Source of the DNA: JAPHSX01 sp039714395
GTDB taxonomy: Bacteria; Pseudomonadota; Gammaproteobacteria; Thiohalomonadales; Thiohalomonadaceae
Reading direction: 5' to 3'
DNA: 64,000 bases
Assembly (NCBI GenBank): GCA_039714395.1
Contig: JBDLJH010000001.1
Coordinates: forward strand, 1 to 64,000
This document shows, in pieces, positions 31,714 to 40,723 of this stretch. Each line of letters opens with the position of its first letter. Position 1 is the stretch's first letter. The translations under genes and the position numbers were made by a program. The notes beneath the pieces are model-generated. The model had not been told where the DNA came from. It did not search any database and saw nothing but the letters and a program-made list of their open reading frames with translations.

Positions 31714-31742
31714 TTGATCAATTCATCATTTGGCTATAGTAT
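31714..31742 (+). promoter_or_regulatory. Possible alpha-operon promoter (before rpsM)
   Basis: In the 131-base rpmJ-rpsM gap, TTGATC (31714-31719) is followed after 17 bases by TAGTAT (31737-31742), or after 15 by the better -10 TATAGT (31735-31740). I did not recognise the S4-binding pseudoknot of the E. coli leader. The gap holds no other feature. Confidence 0.4.
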
Positions 31743-31800
31743 GGCGCGTTTTCACGGCGCGTCATGCGTTTGTGCTGTTGTGAATTTAGGGAGTGGCTAA

Positions 31801-32157
31801 ATGGCCCGTATTGCTGGTATCAACATCCCGGTTAACAAGCATACTGTAATCGCTCTTCAGTCGATTTACGGTATCGGTTCAACCCGTGCCAAGCAGATCT
31901 GTGATACAGCAGGTGTTAAGCCTGATGTGAGCGTAAAGAATCTGTCTGAGCCTGAGGTCGAGACACTTCGTACAGAAGTGGCAAAGTTCACCGTTGAGGG
32001 TGATCTTCGTCGTGAAGTCTCTATGAATATTAAACGTCTGATGGATTTGGGCTGCTATCGCGGGATTCGTCACCGCCGTGGTCTGCCTCTTCGTGGTCAG
32101 CGTACGAAAACTAATGCGCGTACCCGTAAGGGCCCGCGTCGTCCAATCAAGAGATAA
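31801..32157 (+). CDS. rpsM: 30S ribosomal protein S13
   Basis: S13 contacts the P-site tRNA and forms head bridges to the 50S. The 118-residue product matches E. coli in length, with the helix-hairpin-helix IYGIGSTRAKQIC and the basic tail RTKTNARTRKGPRRPIKR. TAGGGAGTGGCTAA precedes the ATG. It is the first gene of the alpha set. Confidence 0.97.
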   Translation: MARIAGINIPVNKHTVIALQSIYGIGSTRAKQICDTAGVKPDVSVKNLSEPEVETLRTEVAKFTVEGDLRREVSMNIKRLMDLGCYRGIRHRRGLPLRGQRTKTNARTRKGPRRPIKR

Positions 32158-32210
32158 AACAGCTTAGTACTCTAAGCACTTGATTTAAAGCTGTTATTAG
32201 GAAACAGGTT

Positions 32211-32600
32211 ATGGCTAAAGCGAGCACTCGCACCCGTAAGAAGGTGAAAAAGAATGTAGTGGACGGTGTTGCACACGTTCATGCGTCTTTTAACAACACC
32301 ATCATCACGATTACTGACCGTCAAGGTAATGCTCTATGTTGGGCAACCGCTGGTGGTTCTGGCTTCCGTGGCTCACGCAAAAGTACCCCCTTCGCAGCCC
32401 AGGTGGCAGCTGAGCGTGCCGGTACCGTTGCTCAGGAGTTCGGTATGAAGAATATGGAAGTCTGTGTTAAGGGTCCGGGTCCGGGTCGTGAGTCCGCTGT
32501 TCGTGCCCTTAACAATCTGGGTTTTAAGATTATCAACATTACCGACGTGACGCCGATTCCGCATAATGGTTGTCGTCCTCCCAAGAAACGTCGTGTTTAA
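32211..32600 (+). CDS. rpsK: 30S ribosomal protein S11
   Basis: S11 forms the platform of the 30S subunit near the mRNA exit. The 129-residue product has HVHASFNNTIITITDRQGN and the C-terminal NGCRPPKKRRV. It is in the alpha operon, 53 bases after rpsM and 17 before rpsD. Confidence 0.97.
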   Translation: MAKASTRTRKKVKKNVVDGVAHVHASFNNTIITITDRQGNALCWATAGGSGFRGSRKSTPFAAQVAAERAGTVAQEFGMKNMEVCVKGPGPGRESAVRALNNLGFKIINITDVTPIPHNGCRPPKKRRV

Positions 32601-32617
32601 GCAAGAGGACTGATAAA

Positions 32618-33244
32618 GTGGCTAGGTATATCGGATCAAAGTGTCGTCTCTGCCGCCGTGAGGGATCTAAGTTGTTCCTTAAGGGCGAAAAGTGCTACAC
32701 CAGTAAGTGTGCTATCGAGAATCGTCCTTTCCCTCCGGGGCAGCACGGTCAGCGTCGTACCCGTTTGTCAGACTACGCAGGTCAGCTGCGTGAGAAGCAG
32801 AAGGTTCGTCGTATCTATGGCGTGCTTGAGGCTCAATTCCGCAGCTACTACAAAGAAGCGGATCGTCTTAAAGGCTCTACGGGTGAAAACCTGCTGCAAC
32901 TGCTTGAGTCTCGTCTCGATAATGTTGTTTTCCGTATGGGTTTCGGCGTTTCACGCACCGAGGCACGCCAGCTGGTTCGCCACAACGGAATTACCGTAAA
33001 TGGTGGCAAGGTCAATATTCCTTCCTATCAGGTTAAAGCTGGCGACATCGTTGCTGTGGCAGATAAGGCCAAAGAGCAGCTGCGAGTTAAGTCTTCGGTA
33101 GAGTTTGCCCAGCAGAATGGTTTAGTTGAGTGGTTGGATGTGGATGCCAAGAAATTTGAAGGTACCTTCAAGGCAATACCAGAGCGAAGTGAGCTTTCCA
33201 GTGACATCAATGAGCAGCTCATCGTCGAACTGTACTCCAAGTAA
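32618..33244 (+). CDS. rpsD: 30S ribosomal protein S4 (zinc-binding form)
   Basis: S4 is a primary 16S rRNA binder and mRNA entry-channel protein. The start is GTG at 32618 (MARYIGSKCRLCRREG), giving 208 residues (E. coli 206). Cys9, Cys12, Cys26 and Cys31 form a complete zinc site, the C-plus form known from Thermus; E. coli S4 lacks it. The S4 RNA-binding domain with RMGFGVSRTEARQLVRHNGI follows. A longer frame starting inside rpsK is rejected. Confidence 0.97.
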   Translation: MARYIGSKCRLCRREGSKLFLKGEKCYTSKCAIENRPFPPGQHGQRRTRLSDYAGQLREKQKVRRIYGVLEAQFRSYYKEADRLKGSTGENLLQLLESRLDNVVFRMGFGVSRTEARQLVRHNGITVNGGKVNIPSYQVKAGDIVAVADKAKEQLRVKSSVEFAQQNGLVEWLDVDAKKFEGTFKAIPERSELSSDINEQLIVELYSK

Positions 33245-33317
33245 TAGGATAGTGTTGCAGCTCCGGCTGCGACACTGAATGTCGAGATTTGACTCGATAG
33301 TGTAGAGAGGATTTTTC

Positions 33318-34325
33318 ATGCAAGGCACAGGTTTGGATTTGCTTAAACCTCGTATGGTGGGTGTTGAGAAGATCAACGACACTTGCGCCAAGGTAACTAT
33401 TGAGCCGCTGGAACGTGGTTTTGGTCATACTCTTGGTAATGCACTACGTCGTATCCTGCTCTCATCTATGGTCGGTTCTGCGATCACCGAAGCGAGCATT
33501 GATGGCGTACTGCACGAGTACACTGCGATGGAGGGTGTTCAGGAGGATATTATTGATATTCTGCTTAACCTCAAGGGTGTTTCTATTCAGATGAATGAGC
33601 GCTCCAGCGCAACTCTGCAGCTCAGCAAGAGTGGCCCCGGTCCGGTTACTGCTGGTGATATCACTCTAGATCATGATGTTGAAATTATTAATCCTGAGCA
33701 CGTTATAGCTAACCTGACTAAGGGTGGTGACCTGAACATGACTCTGAAGATTGAGTCGGGTCGTGGTTATCAGCCATCTAATACTCGCTTCGTTGCTGAG
33801 GATGAGACACGCCCTATCGGCAGTCTGCAGATTGATGCCTCTTTTAGCCCCGTTAGCCGTGTTTCTTACTCCGTAGATCGTGCACGTGTAGAGCAGCGCA
33901 CTGACCTGGATAAGCTGGTTATCGAGATCGATACCAACGGTACTATTGAGCCTGATGATGCTATTCGCCGGGCCGCAACTATCCTCCAGGATCAGCTTTA
34001 CACCTTTGTTGACCTGCAGGGAAAAGAGCAGTCTGTACAGGAGGCTGCAGAGCCTGAGATTGACCCAATCTTGTTGCGTCCTGTTGATGATCTTGAGCTT
34101 ACAGTTCGCTCTGCTAACTGCCTCAAGGCTGAGAATATTTACTATATCGGTGATTTGATTCAACGCACCGAGGTTGAGCTACTTAAGACCCCTAATCTGG
34201 GTAAGAAGTCGCTTACTGAAATTAAAGACGTGCTGGCTTCACGTGGTCTATCTCTGGGCATGCGTCTGGAAAACTGGCCACCCGCCAGCCTGAAAAACGC
34301 TGAAGAGGCCAAGGCAAGCGCCTAG
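33318..34325 (+). CDS. rpoA: DNA-directed RNA polymerase subunit alpha
   Basis: The alpha dimer nucleates RNA polymerase assembly, and its C-terminal domain contacts UP elements and activators. The 335-residue product (E. coli 329) has the N-terminal LERGFGHTLGNALRRILLSS, a linker near 235-250, and the CTD with LRSANCLKAENI-like sequence (VRSANCLKAENIYYIGDL) and NLGKKSLTEIKD. GAGAGGATTTTTC precedes the ATG. It lies between rpsD and rplQ. Confidence 0.98.
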   Translation: MQGTGLDLLKPRMVGVEKINDTCAKVTIEPLERGFGHTLGNALRRILLSSMVGSAITEASIDGVLHEYTAMEGVQEDIIDILLNLKGVSIQMNERSSATLQLSKSGPGPVTAGDITLDHDVEIINPEHVIANLTKGGDLNMTLKIESGRGYQPSNTRFVAEDETRPIGSLQIDASFSPVSRVSYSVDRARVEQRTDLDKLVIEIDTNGTIEPDDAIRRAATILQDQLYTFVDLQGKEQSVQEAAEPEIDPILLRPVDDLELTVRSANCLKAENIYYIGDLIQRTEVELLKTPNLGKKSLTEIKDVLASRGLSLGMRLENWPPASLKNAEEAKASA

Positions 34326-34370
34326 GTTACCTTTTAGCAAGTAAGTTAACGGTATTTAAGGAACACTCTA

Positions 34371-34778
34371 ATGCGTCATCGTCAATCCGGTCGCCAATTA
34401 AACCGCAACAGCAGTAGCCGTAAGGCTATGTTTCGTAACATGTCTTCTTCGCTGTTTCGTCATGAGCTGATCAAGACCACTCTTGCTAAGGCGAAAGAAC
34501 TTCGTCGTGTTGCCGAACCGCTCATTACCATGGCAAAGAAGGACAGCGTTGCCAATCGCCGTCTAGCATTCGCCCGTATGCGTGATCGCGAGATGGTCAC
34601 CAAGTTGTTTAATGAGCTCGGCCCTCGTTACGAGGAGCGTCAGGGTGGTTACCTGCGCATTCTCAAATGTGGTTTCCGTGCTGGAGACAACGCACCGATG
34701 GCTTATGTTGAGCTGGTAGACCGTCCGGTTGAGGCTGAAGAAGTGGTTGAAGAGACCGCTGAGGCCGCTGCAGAGTAA
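34371..34778 (+). CDS. rplQ: 50S ribosomal protein L17
   Basis: L17 lies near the exit tunnel. The 135-residue product starts MRHRQSGRQLNRNSSSRKAM and has an acidic C-terminal tail (EAEEVVEETAEAAAE) that replaces the shorter E. coli end. It is the last gene of the ribosomal superoperon; a strong terminator follows after 22 bases. Confidence 0.97.
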   Translation: MRHRQSGRQLNRNSSSRKAMFRNMSSSLFRHELIKTTLAKAKELRRVAEPLITMAKKDSVANRRLAFARMRDREMVTKLFNELGPRYEERQGGYLRILKCGFRAGDNAPMAYVELVDRPVEAEEVVEETAEAAAE

Positions 34779-34800
34779 GTCGTAGCACTTATTCGCAGGA

Positions 34801-34827
34801 AAAGCCGGGTAGTCCCCGGCTTTTTTG
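34801..34827 (+). terminator. Rho-independent terminator of the alpha operon
   Basis: AAAGCCGGG (34801-34809) pairs with CCCGGCTTT (34815-34823) across a 5-base loop, with six T overall. It closes the ribosomal gene block and lies 22 bases before the next start codon. Confidence 0.9.
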
Positions 34828-34848
34828 CGTTTAGGAGATAGAGATATC

Positions 34849-35589
34849 ATGATTTTTTTATTTACCGACTTTGGTGTTGCAGGCCCATATGTGGGGCAAA
34901 TGAAGGCGGTGCTCCATCGTCACGCACCTACAGTGCCAGTGATCGATCTCTTTGCTGATGCACCCGTGCATAATATCCATGCCAATGCCTATCTACTGGC
35001 AGCCTATGCTGAAAGTTTTGAGAAGGGCACAGTCTTTCTAGCGGTGGTTGATCCCGGAGTCGGTAGTGAGGATCGCCCGGCTGTGGTGGTGAATTGTGAT
35101 GGTCGCTGGTTTGTCGGCCCGGGTAATGGCCTCTTCGATGTTGTTATCAGACGTGGACAACAGTGTCAGCAGTGGGAAATCTTGTGGCGCCCTGAACACC
35201 TCTCCAGCAGTTTTCATGGTCGTGACCTTTTTGCCCCGGTGGCAGCCATGCTGGCAACTGATCAACAACCAGATCTTGAGCTCTTGCCTGTTGATAAGGT
35301 GAGATTATTGCAATTGCCCGAGGAGCTTGCTGAGGTGATCTATATTGATCACTTCGGTAACCTGATCAGCGGTATCCGTGCCTCTGCGCTAGGGCAGGAT
35401 GCCTGTCTGCACTACCACAATCAGCTTATTCCCAGGGTAAAGACCTTTGCGAATGTCGCCTCTGGCAGCCCGCTCTGTTACGAAAACTCCAATGGACTAC
35501 TGGAGATCGCGCTTAACCAGGGGCGGGCAGAAGACCATTTTGGGGCAAAAGTTGGCGACGTTCTAAGGGTGGTGACACCACAAGCTTAA
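34849..35589 (+). CDS. SAM hydrolase / SAM hydroxide adenosyltransferase (DUF62 family)
   Basis: This family hydrolyses S-adenosylmethionine to adenosine and methionine and is related to the fluorinase and chlorinase enzymes. The start is ATG at 34849 (MIFLFTDFGVAGPYVG) with AGGAG upstream, giving 246 residues. A TTG start at 34825 falls in the terminator and is rejected. The family's Asp-Arg-His triad is seen as Asp68, Arg76 and His123 (VDPGVGSEDR; FHGRD), with GPGNGLF at 90-96. Hydrolysis, not halogenation, is inferred from family membership. It stands alone after the ribosomal operon and converges on uvrA with a 4-base stop overlap. Confidence 0.85.
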   Translation: MIFLFTDFGVAGPYVGQMKAVLHRHAPTVPVIDLFADAPVHNIHANAYLLAAYAESFEKGTVFLAVVDPGVGSEDRPAVVVNCDGRWFVGPGNGLFDVVIRRGQQCQQWEILWRPEHLSSSFHGRDLFAPVAAMLATDQQPDLELLPVDKVRLLQLPEELAEVIYIDHFGNLISGIRASALGQDACLHYHNQLIPRVKTFANVASGSPLCYENSNGLLEIALNQGRAEDHFGAKVGDVLRVVTPQA

Positions 35590-38411
35590 TCACGTTGCAG
35601 TAGCGGACGTAAAAACTGCCCGGTATGTGATTCCTTACAGGCTGCAACCTCCTCCGGTGTTCCTGCTACCAGCAGAGTCCCCCCCTTATCTCCTCCCTCT
35701 GGCCCCATATCGATAATCCAGTCGGCGGTCTTGATCACATCAAGGTTGTGTTCGATCACGACGATGGTATTACCGTGGTCACGCAGGCGGTGTAGAACCT
35801 CAAGCAACTTTTTAATATCGTGAAAATGCAGGCCTGTAGTCGGCTCGTCCAGGATATAGAGGGTACTCCCGGTATCACGTTTGGAGAGTTCTCGCGCCAG
35901 TTTGATTCGTTGTGCCTCACCCCCCGAGAGGGTTGTCGCGCTCTGACCAAGCTTGATGTAACTCAGCCCCACCTCAAGCAGAGTCTGTAGCTTTCGTGCA
36001 AGTACGGGTACCGGGCTGAAGAACTCACGCGCCTCCTCAACGGTCATCTCCAGTACCTCGTAGATATTACGACCTTTGTACTTTACCTCCAGCGTTTCAC
36101 GGTTATACCGCTTCCCCTTACAGACATCGCAGGGGACGTAGACGTCTGGCAGAAAGTGCATCTCGACCTTAATCAGTCCGTCTCCCTGGCACGCCTCGCA
36201 ACGTCCCCCTTTAACGTTGAAGCTGAAGCGGCCGGGGTTATAACCGCGGGTACGAGCCTCCTGAGTACCGGAGAAGAGTTCGCGGATCGGTGTGAATAGT
36301 CCGGTGTATGTTGCCGGATTCGAGCGTGGGGTACGGCCGATGGGGCTCTGGTCGATATCAACGACCTTGTCGAACTGTTCCAGGCCAATTATCTCAGTGC
36401 AGGGGGCCGGTTCCTGACTTGCCCGGTTGATCTCGATGGCGGCCTGGCGGTAGAGGGTATCGTTGATCAGGGTCGATTTACCTGAGCCGGAGACGCCAGT
36501 AACGCAGGTCATTAGCCCCAGTGGAATATCGGCATTAACGGCTTTAAGGTTATTGCCGCTGGCACCTACAATCTTCAACTGCTGTTGCGGATTAGAGGGA
36601 ATACGTGCGGTCGGTAATTCAATTTTTTGCTTACCGCTCAAGTATTGACCGGTGAGCGAGGCGGGGGTTGCCATCACCTCGGCGGCTGTACCCTGGGCGA
36701 TCACCTCGCCGCCGTGGCTGCCCGCTCCGGGACCGATGTCGATCACGTGATCGGCGCTACGGATGGCTTCTTCATCGTGTTCGACAACGATAACGGTATT
36801 GCCCATGTCGCGCAGGTGGAACAGGGTGGAGAGTAACCGTTCGTTGTCGCGCTGGTGCAGGCCGATGGAGGGCTCATCCAGGATATACATTACCCCCACC
36901 AAGCCGGCACCGATCTGGCTGGCAAGGCGGATCCGCTGAGCCTCACCACCAGAGAGGGTGTCTGCGCTGCGATCCAGGCTGAGGTAGTCCAGTCCGACAT
37001 TCACCAGAAAGGTTAGCCGCTCATTGATCTCTTTAACTATTTTGGCGGCGATCTCACCACGCCAACCCGGCAGAGTCAGTTCGTGGAACAGTTCGCGAGC
37101 TCTTCCTACCGGCAAACAGCTAAGCTCGGGCAGATTGTGCCCGGCGACGAAGACGTGGCGCGCCCCTACACTGAGTCGAGTGCCCGCACAGTCGGGACAG
37201 GCGTGCTGGTTCAAGTACTTGCTAAGCTCCTCACGCACCGCGCTGGAGTCGGTTTCACGGTAGCGGCGCTCCATATTGGGGATTACCCCCTCAAAGGGGT
37301 GCTCTTTGGTTACTTTACCTGCCCGTCCACCGTGATACTGAAAATGGATAGATTCGTCACCACTGCCGTTAAGGATAACGTCACGTATTGGAGCTGGTAG
37401 CTCTGTGAATGGAGTGTCGATATCGAAGCTGTAGTGTTCGGCCAGCGAGGTGAGTAACTGAAAGTAGTAGGCATTACGTCGATCCCAGCCACGTACTGCA
37501 CCGGCAGCCAGACTTAAGTTTGGGTGAATGACGATGCGTGAGGGGTCAAAAAACTGTTTGACCCCCAGCCCGTCACAACTCGGGCAGGCACCGGCGGGGT
37601 TGTTGAAGGAGAATAGACGTGGTTCCAGTTCGCTAAGTGAGTAGTTGCATACCGGACAGGCATACTTGGAAGAGAAGATAATCTCGGCATCTTCACCATC
37701 CATAAAGGCGATGCGTGCCAGCCCGTCGGCCAGATGAAGCGCGGTCTCGAAGGAGTCGGCAATACGCTGCTTGATATCATCGCGTACCTTGAAGCGGTCA
37801 ACAACGGCCTCAATAGTGTGCTTTTTGCGAAGCTCCAATTCTGGAACCTGATCCAGCTCTACCACCTCACCGTTAACCCGTACTCGAACATATCCGGCGG
37901 CACGCAGTTCGTCGAATATCTGGTGGTGCTCTCCCTTGCGTCCCTGCACGACAGGAGCCAGCAGCATAAGTCTGCTCCCCTCGGGCAGGGCCAGTACCTG
38001 ATCGACCATCTGGCTTACCGTTTGCGCCTGTAATACCGTGTTGTGTTCCGGACAGTGAGGCTCGCCGGCACGAGCAAATAGCAGGCGTAGATAGTCGTAG
38101 ATCTCGGTGACGGTGCCGACGGTAGAGCGCGGGTTGTGAGAGGTCGATTTTTGCTCGATGGAGATCGCCGGGGAGAGCCCCTCTATATGGTCAATATCCG
38201 GTTTTTCCATAATCGACAGGAATTGCCGAGCATAGCTGGAGAGCGATTCGACATAGCGACGCTGCCCCTCGGCATAGATGGTGTCGAATGCGAGTGAGGA
38301 CTTACCTGAACCGGAGAGACCGGTGATCACGGTGAGTTTGTCCCTGGGCAGGTCGAGATCGATGTTCTTCAGGTTGTGTGTTCGGGCACCCCGAAGTTTG
38401 ATTGTGTCCAT
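35586..38411 (-). CDS. uvrA: Excinuclease ABC subunit A
   Basis: UvrA is the damage-sensing dimer of nucleotide excision repair and loads UvrB. The start is the ATG at 38411 (MDTIKLRGARTHNLKNID), giving 941 residues (E. coli 940). An open frame extending 58 codons further upstream is unconserved. Two ABC ATPase units are seen: Walker A motifs GLSGSGKSSL and GVSGSGKSTL, two LSGGEAQRI signatures, and zinc fingers CPVC...CPSC and CEAC...CDVC. It is divergent from the yajR-like gene. I could not see a LexA box in the 116-base gap. Confidence 0.97.
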   Translation of the reverse strand: MDTIKLRGARTHNLKNIDLDLPRDKLTVITGLSGSGKSSLAFDTIYAEGQRRYVESLSSYARQFLSIMEKPDIDHIEGLSPAISIEQKSTSHNPRSTVGTVTEIYDYLRLLFARAGEPHCPEHNTVLQAQTVSQMVDQVLALPEGSRLMLLAPVVQGRKGEHHQIFDELRAAGYVRVRVNGEVVELDQVPELELRKKHTIEAVVDRFKVRDDIKQRIADSFETALHLADGLARIAFMDGEDAEIIFSSKYACPVCNYSLSELEPRLFSFNNPAGACPSCDGLGVKQFFDPSRIVIHPNLSLAAGAVRGWDRRNAYYFQLLTSLAEHYSFDIDTPFTELPAPIRDVILNGSGDESIHFQYHGGRAGKVTKEHPFEGVIPNMERRYRETDSSAVREELSKYLNQHACPDCAGTRLSVGARHVFVAGHNLPELSCLPVGRARELFHELTLPGWRGEIAAKIVKEINERLTFLVNVGLDYLSLDRSADTLSGGEAQRIRLASQIGAGLVGVMYILDEPSIGLHQRDNERLLSTLFHLRDMGNTVIVVEHDEEAIRSADHVIDIGPGAGSHGGEVIAQGTAAEVMATPASLTGQYLSGKQKIELPTARIPSNPQQQLKIVGASGNNLKAVNADIPLGLMTCVTGVSGSGKSTLINDTLYRQAAIEINRASQEPAPCTEIIGLEQFDKVVDIDQSPIGRTPRSNPATYTGLFTPIRELFSGTQEARTRGYNPGRFSFNVKGGRCEACQGDGLIKVEMHFLPDVYVPCDVCKGKRYNRETLEVKYKGRNIYEVLEMTVEEAREFFSPVPVLARKLQTLLEVGLSYIKLGQSATTLSGGEAQRIKLARELSKRDTGSTLYILDEPTTGLHFHDIKKLLEVLHRLRDHGNTIVVIEHNLDVIKTADWIIDMGPEGGDKGGTLLVAGTPEEVAACKESHTGQFLRPLLQRD

Positions 38412-38527
38412 GCTAGTGAACCATTTCCGCCGTTGATCGAACCTGCTAATATACGTTGTTTGCCGATAACGACGCAAAGATAAAATTCGCTTTTTATCGG
38501 TTTTGCCCTCTTGGATAGACGAATACC

Positions 38528-39898
38528 ATGTCACCAGTAAAGATGACGACGCTTGAGCGTCGCGCCGCTCTCTCTTTGGCCTCAATCTTCGCCCTGCGTA
38601 TGCTGGGTCTGTTTATGATCCTGCCGGTTTTTGCCCTCTACGCCGAGCATCTTGATGGCGTCACTCCGCTGCTGGTGGGGCTGGCCATTGGTGTCTATGG
38701 CCTTACCCAGGCGCTGCTTCAGATCCCCTTCGGTATGGCCTCGGATCGAGTCGGACGTAAACCGGTGATCGCGGTAGGGCTGCTGATCTTTGCTATTGGT
38801 AGTGTGGTGGCGGCGATGGCCGATACCATTCACGGGGTGATCCTCGGTCGGGCCCTGCAGGGGGCGGGGGCGGTAGCCGCGGCGGTAATGGCGTTGGTAG
38901 CGGATCTCACCCGAGAGGATCATCGCAGCAAGGCGATGGCGGTGATAGGTATGACCATCGGCTTCTCCTTCCTGGCAGCGATGGTGGCAGGACCGCTACT
39001 CAATCAGTGGATTGGGGTGCCTGGCATCTTCTGGCTGACAGCCGTGCTCGCCGTGGGTGGTGTGGCAGTCCTCTTTACTGCGGTACCGACACCGAAAAAA
39101 TCTACCTTTCATCGTGATGCCGAGCCGGTGCCGGCCCAATTCTCTGAGGTGTTGCACGATAAGGAACTATTACGCCTGGATCTCGGTATTTTCGTGCTGC
39201 ACCTGATTCTTACCTCGAGCTTTGTAGTCGTGCCGCTGGCATTGCGCGATGCAGGTTTTGCTGGGGCTGATCACTGGCAGCTCTATCTGCCGGTAATGGT
39301 GCTGGCGATGGGACTGGCAGTGCCGTTTATTATCATCGCCGAGGTGAAGCGGCGGATGAAAGAGGTCTTCGTGGGGGCGGTGGCGGCCCTGCTGCTGGCT
39401 CAGCTGTTGCTTGCCTGGGATCATGGTGGGGTGATCATTATAGGTGTGCTGATGCTGCTCTTCTTTAGTGCCTTCAATCTGTTAGAGGCAACGCTTCCCT
39501 CACTGGTAAGCAAGGTGGCCCATGCCGACGGTAAAGGCACGGCGATGGGGATATATGCCAGTTCGCAATTTATTGGTGCCTTTATTGGTGGAGTATCAGG
39601 GGGCTGGGCCTACGGTATATGGGGCAGCAGCGCAGTTTTCCTCCTCAATGCCGGTATGCTGTTATTGTGGCTGCTGGTAGCTGCAACCATGCGCCCACCG
39701 CGCTATCTTGTTAGCGAGTTGATACGTGTGGGTGAGCAGAGTACTGATAGTGCCGCCGCGCTGGAGCAGGAGCTTATGCGTATCCCGGGGGTAGCCGAGG
39801 TCAGTGTCTGTACCGAGGATGGCGTAGCCTATATGAAGGTTGATAAGAAGCGGGTCGACATGGATGTGTTGCAGCGTTACATGGTGAGTGAAAGCTAA
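38528..39898 (+). CDS. yajR: MFS transporter with C-terminal YAM domain (YajR-like)
   Basis: This is a major facilitator family exporter of unknown substrate. The 456-residue product has 12 predicted membrane segments, motif A as DRVGRKPV (73-80), and a soluble C-terminal ferredoxin-like domain (about 398-456: RIPGVAEVSV, then GVAYMKVDKKRVD). E. coli YajR (454 residues) has the same fold, a metal-binding-domain shape without the CxxC. That is the basis for the symbol. A start at Met6 is also possible. It lies between divergent uvrA and ssb, which are adjacent in E. coli. Confidence 0.85.
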   Translation: MSPVKMTTLERRAALSLASIFALRMLGLFMILPVFALYAEHLDGVTPLLVGLAIGVYGLTQALLQIPFGMASDRVGRKPVIAVGLLIFAIGSVVAAMADTIHGVILGRALQGAGAVAAAVMALVADLTREDHRSKAMAVIGMTIGFSFLAAMVAGPLLNQWIGVPGIFWLTAVLAVGGVAVLFTAVPTPKKSTFHRDAEPVPAQFSEVLHDKELLRLDLGIFVLHLILTSSFVVVPLALRDAGFAGADHWQLYLPVMVLAMGLAVPFIIIAEVKRRMKEVFVGAVAALLLAQLLLAWDHGGVIIIGVLMLLFFSAFNLLEATLPSLVSKVAHADGKGTAMGIYASSQFIGAFIGGVSGGWAYGIWGSSAVFLLNAGMLLLWLLVAATMRPPRYLVSELIRVGEQSTDSAAALEQELMRIPGVAEVSVCTEDGVAYMKVDKKRVDMDVLQRYMVSES

Positions 39899-39982
39899 AG
39901 GCCGTCAGTATAGAATAGCTGTGCAGGGACAGGCAGCGAAACAACGACGACTAATTAGAGAAGAGAGTTAGGGGAAGAGATC

Positions 39983-40489
39983 ATGGCAGGTATTAATAAA
40001 GTCATTCTGGTAGGCAACCTGGGGCGTGACCCCGAGGTTCGTTATAGTGCCAAGGGTGCGGCAATTGCAAACATTACTATTGCCACCAGTGAACAGTGGA
40101 CCGACAAACAGAGTGGCCAGAAGCAGGAAAAGACCGAGTGGCATCGCGTGGTGATGTTCAACCGTCTTGGTGAGATCGCAGGCGAATATCTGAAAAAGGG
40201 CTCACAGGTCTACATCGAAGGAAAACTTCAGACCCGTAAGTGGCAGGACAATAATGGCCAGGATCGTTACACCACCGAGATCGTTGCCAACGAGATGCAG
40301 ATGTTGGGCAGCCGTGGCGGCGGTGGTGCCGATTTTAACCAGAGTCAGGGTGGTAGTAATGCCGGTGGTCAGCAGCAGTCGGCTCCACAACAGAACCGTG
40401 GTGGTAGTGCACCCCAGCAGAATAGTGGTGCTGCAGCCCCGGCTGGAGGCAGTAACTTTGACGACTTTGATGACGATATTCCGTTTTAA
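39983..40489 (+). CDS. ssb: Single-stranded DNA-binding protein
   Basis: SSB coats single-stranded DNA in replication, recombination and repair. The 168-residue product (E. coli 178) has the OB fold (1-110: NKVILVGNLGRDPEVRY, WHRVVMFNRLGEIAGEYLKKG) and a Gly/Gln/Asn-rich linker. It ends in the acidic tip DDFDDDIPF that recruits partner proteins. AGGGGAAGAGATC precedes the ATG. A terminator follows. Confidence 0.97.
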   Translation: MAGINKVILVGNLGRDPEVRYSAKGAAIANITIATSEQWTDKQSGQKQEKTEWHRVVMFNRLGEIAGEYLKKGSQVYIEGKLQTRKWQDNNGQDRYTTEIVANEMQMLGSRGGGGADFNQSQGGSNAGGQQQSAPQQNRGGSAPQQNSGAAAPAGGSNFDDFDDDIPF

Positions 40490-40547
40490 AGTGGAACTCA
40501 AGAGAATGTAAAGTATTCTGGACTAAATATTTTACTACAACAACGAT

Positions 40548-40573
40548 AAGGCCCTGTTTTGCAGGGCTTTTTT
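40548..40573 (+). terminator. Rho-independent terminator after ssb
   Basis: GCCCTG (40551-40556) pairs with CAGGGC (40562-40567) around TTTTG and is followed by six T. The rest of the 234-base ssb-egtB gap (to 40723) shows no gene; it presumably holds the egtB promoter, which I could not place. Confidence 0.9.
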
Positions 40574-40723
40574 GTGCCTGAATGCTGGAGAAGGACGGCT
40601 TTTTCTAGTGATGCCATATAAGCCGGCAAACCATGTACTAGACTGAGTGGGTAGAAAGCTCAGTTTTTACTTTGGTAGTGGCTAACCCTTCTGGGAGACT
40701 TTGCAGAGGATAGAGGGTTTAAT

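Noticed and set aside
31670..31800. S4-binding pseudoknot leader of the alpha operon, as in E. coli.
   Set aside because: The sequence before rpsM does not show the E. coli pairing blocks, so I list only a possible promoter.
38412..38585. An N-terminal extension of uvrA by 58 codons.
   Set aside because: The extension is unconserved and would overlap the divergent transporter start; MDTIKLRGARTHN is the family N-terminus.
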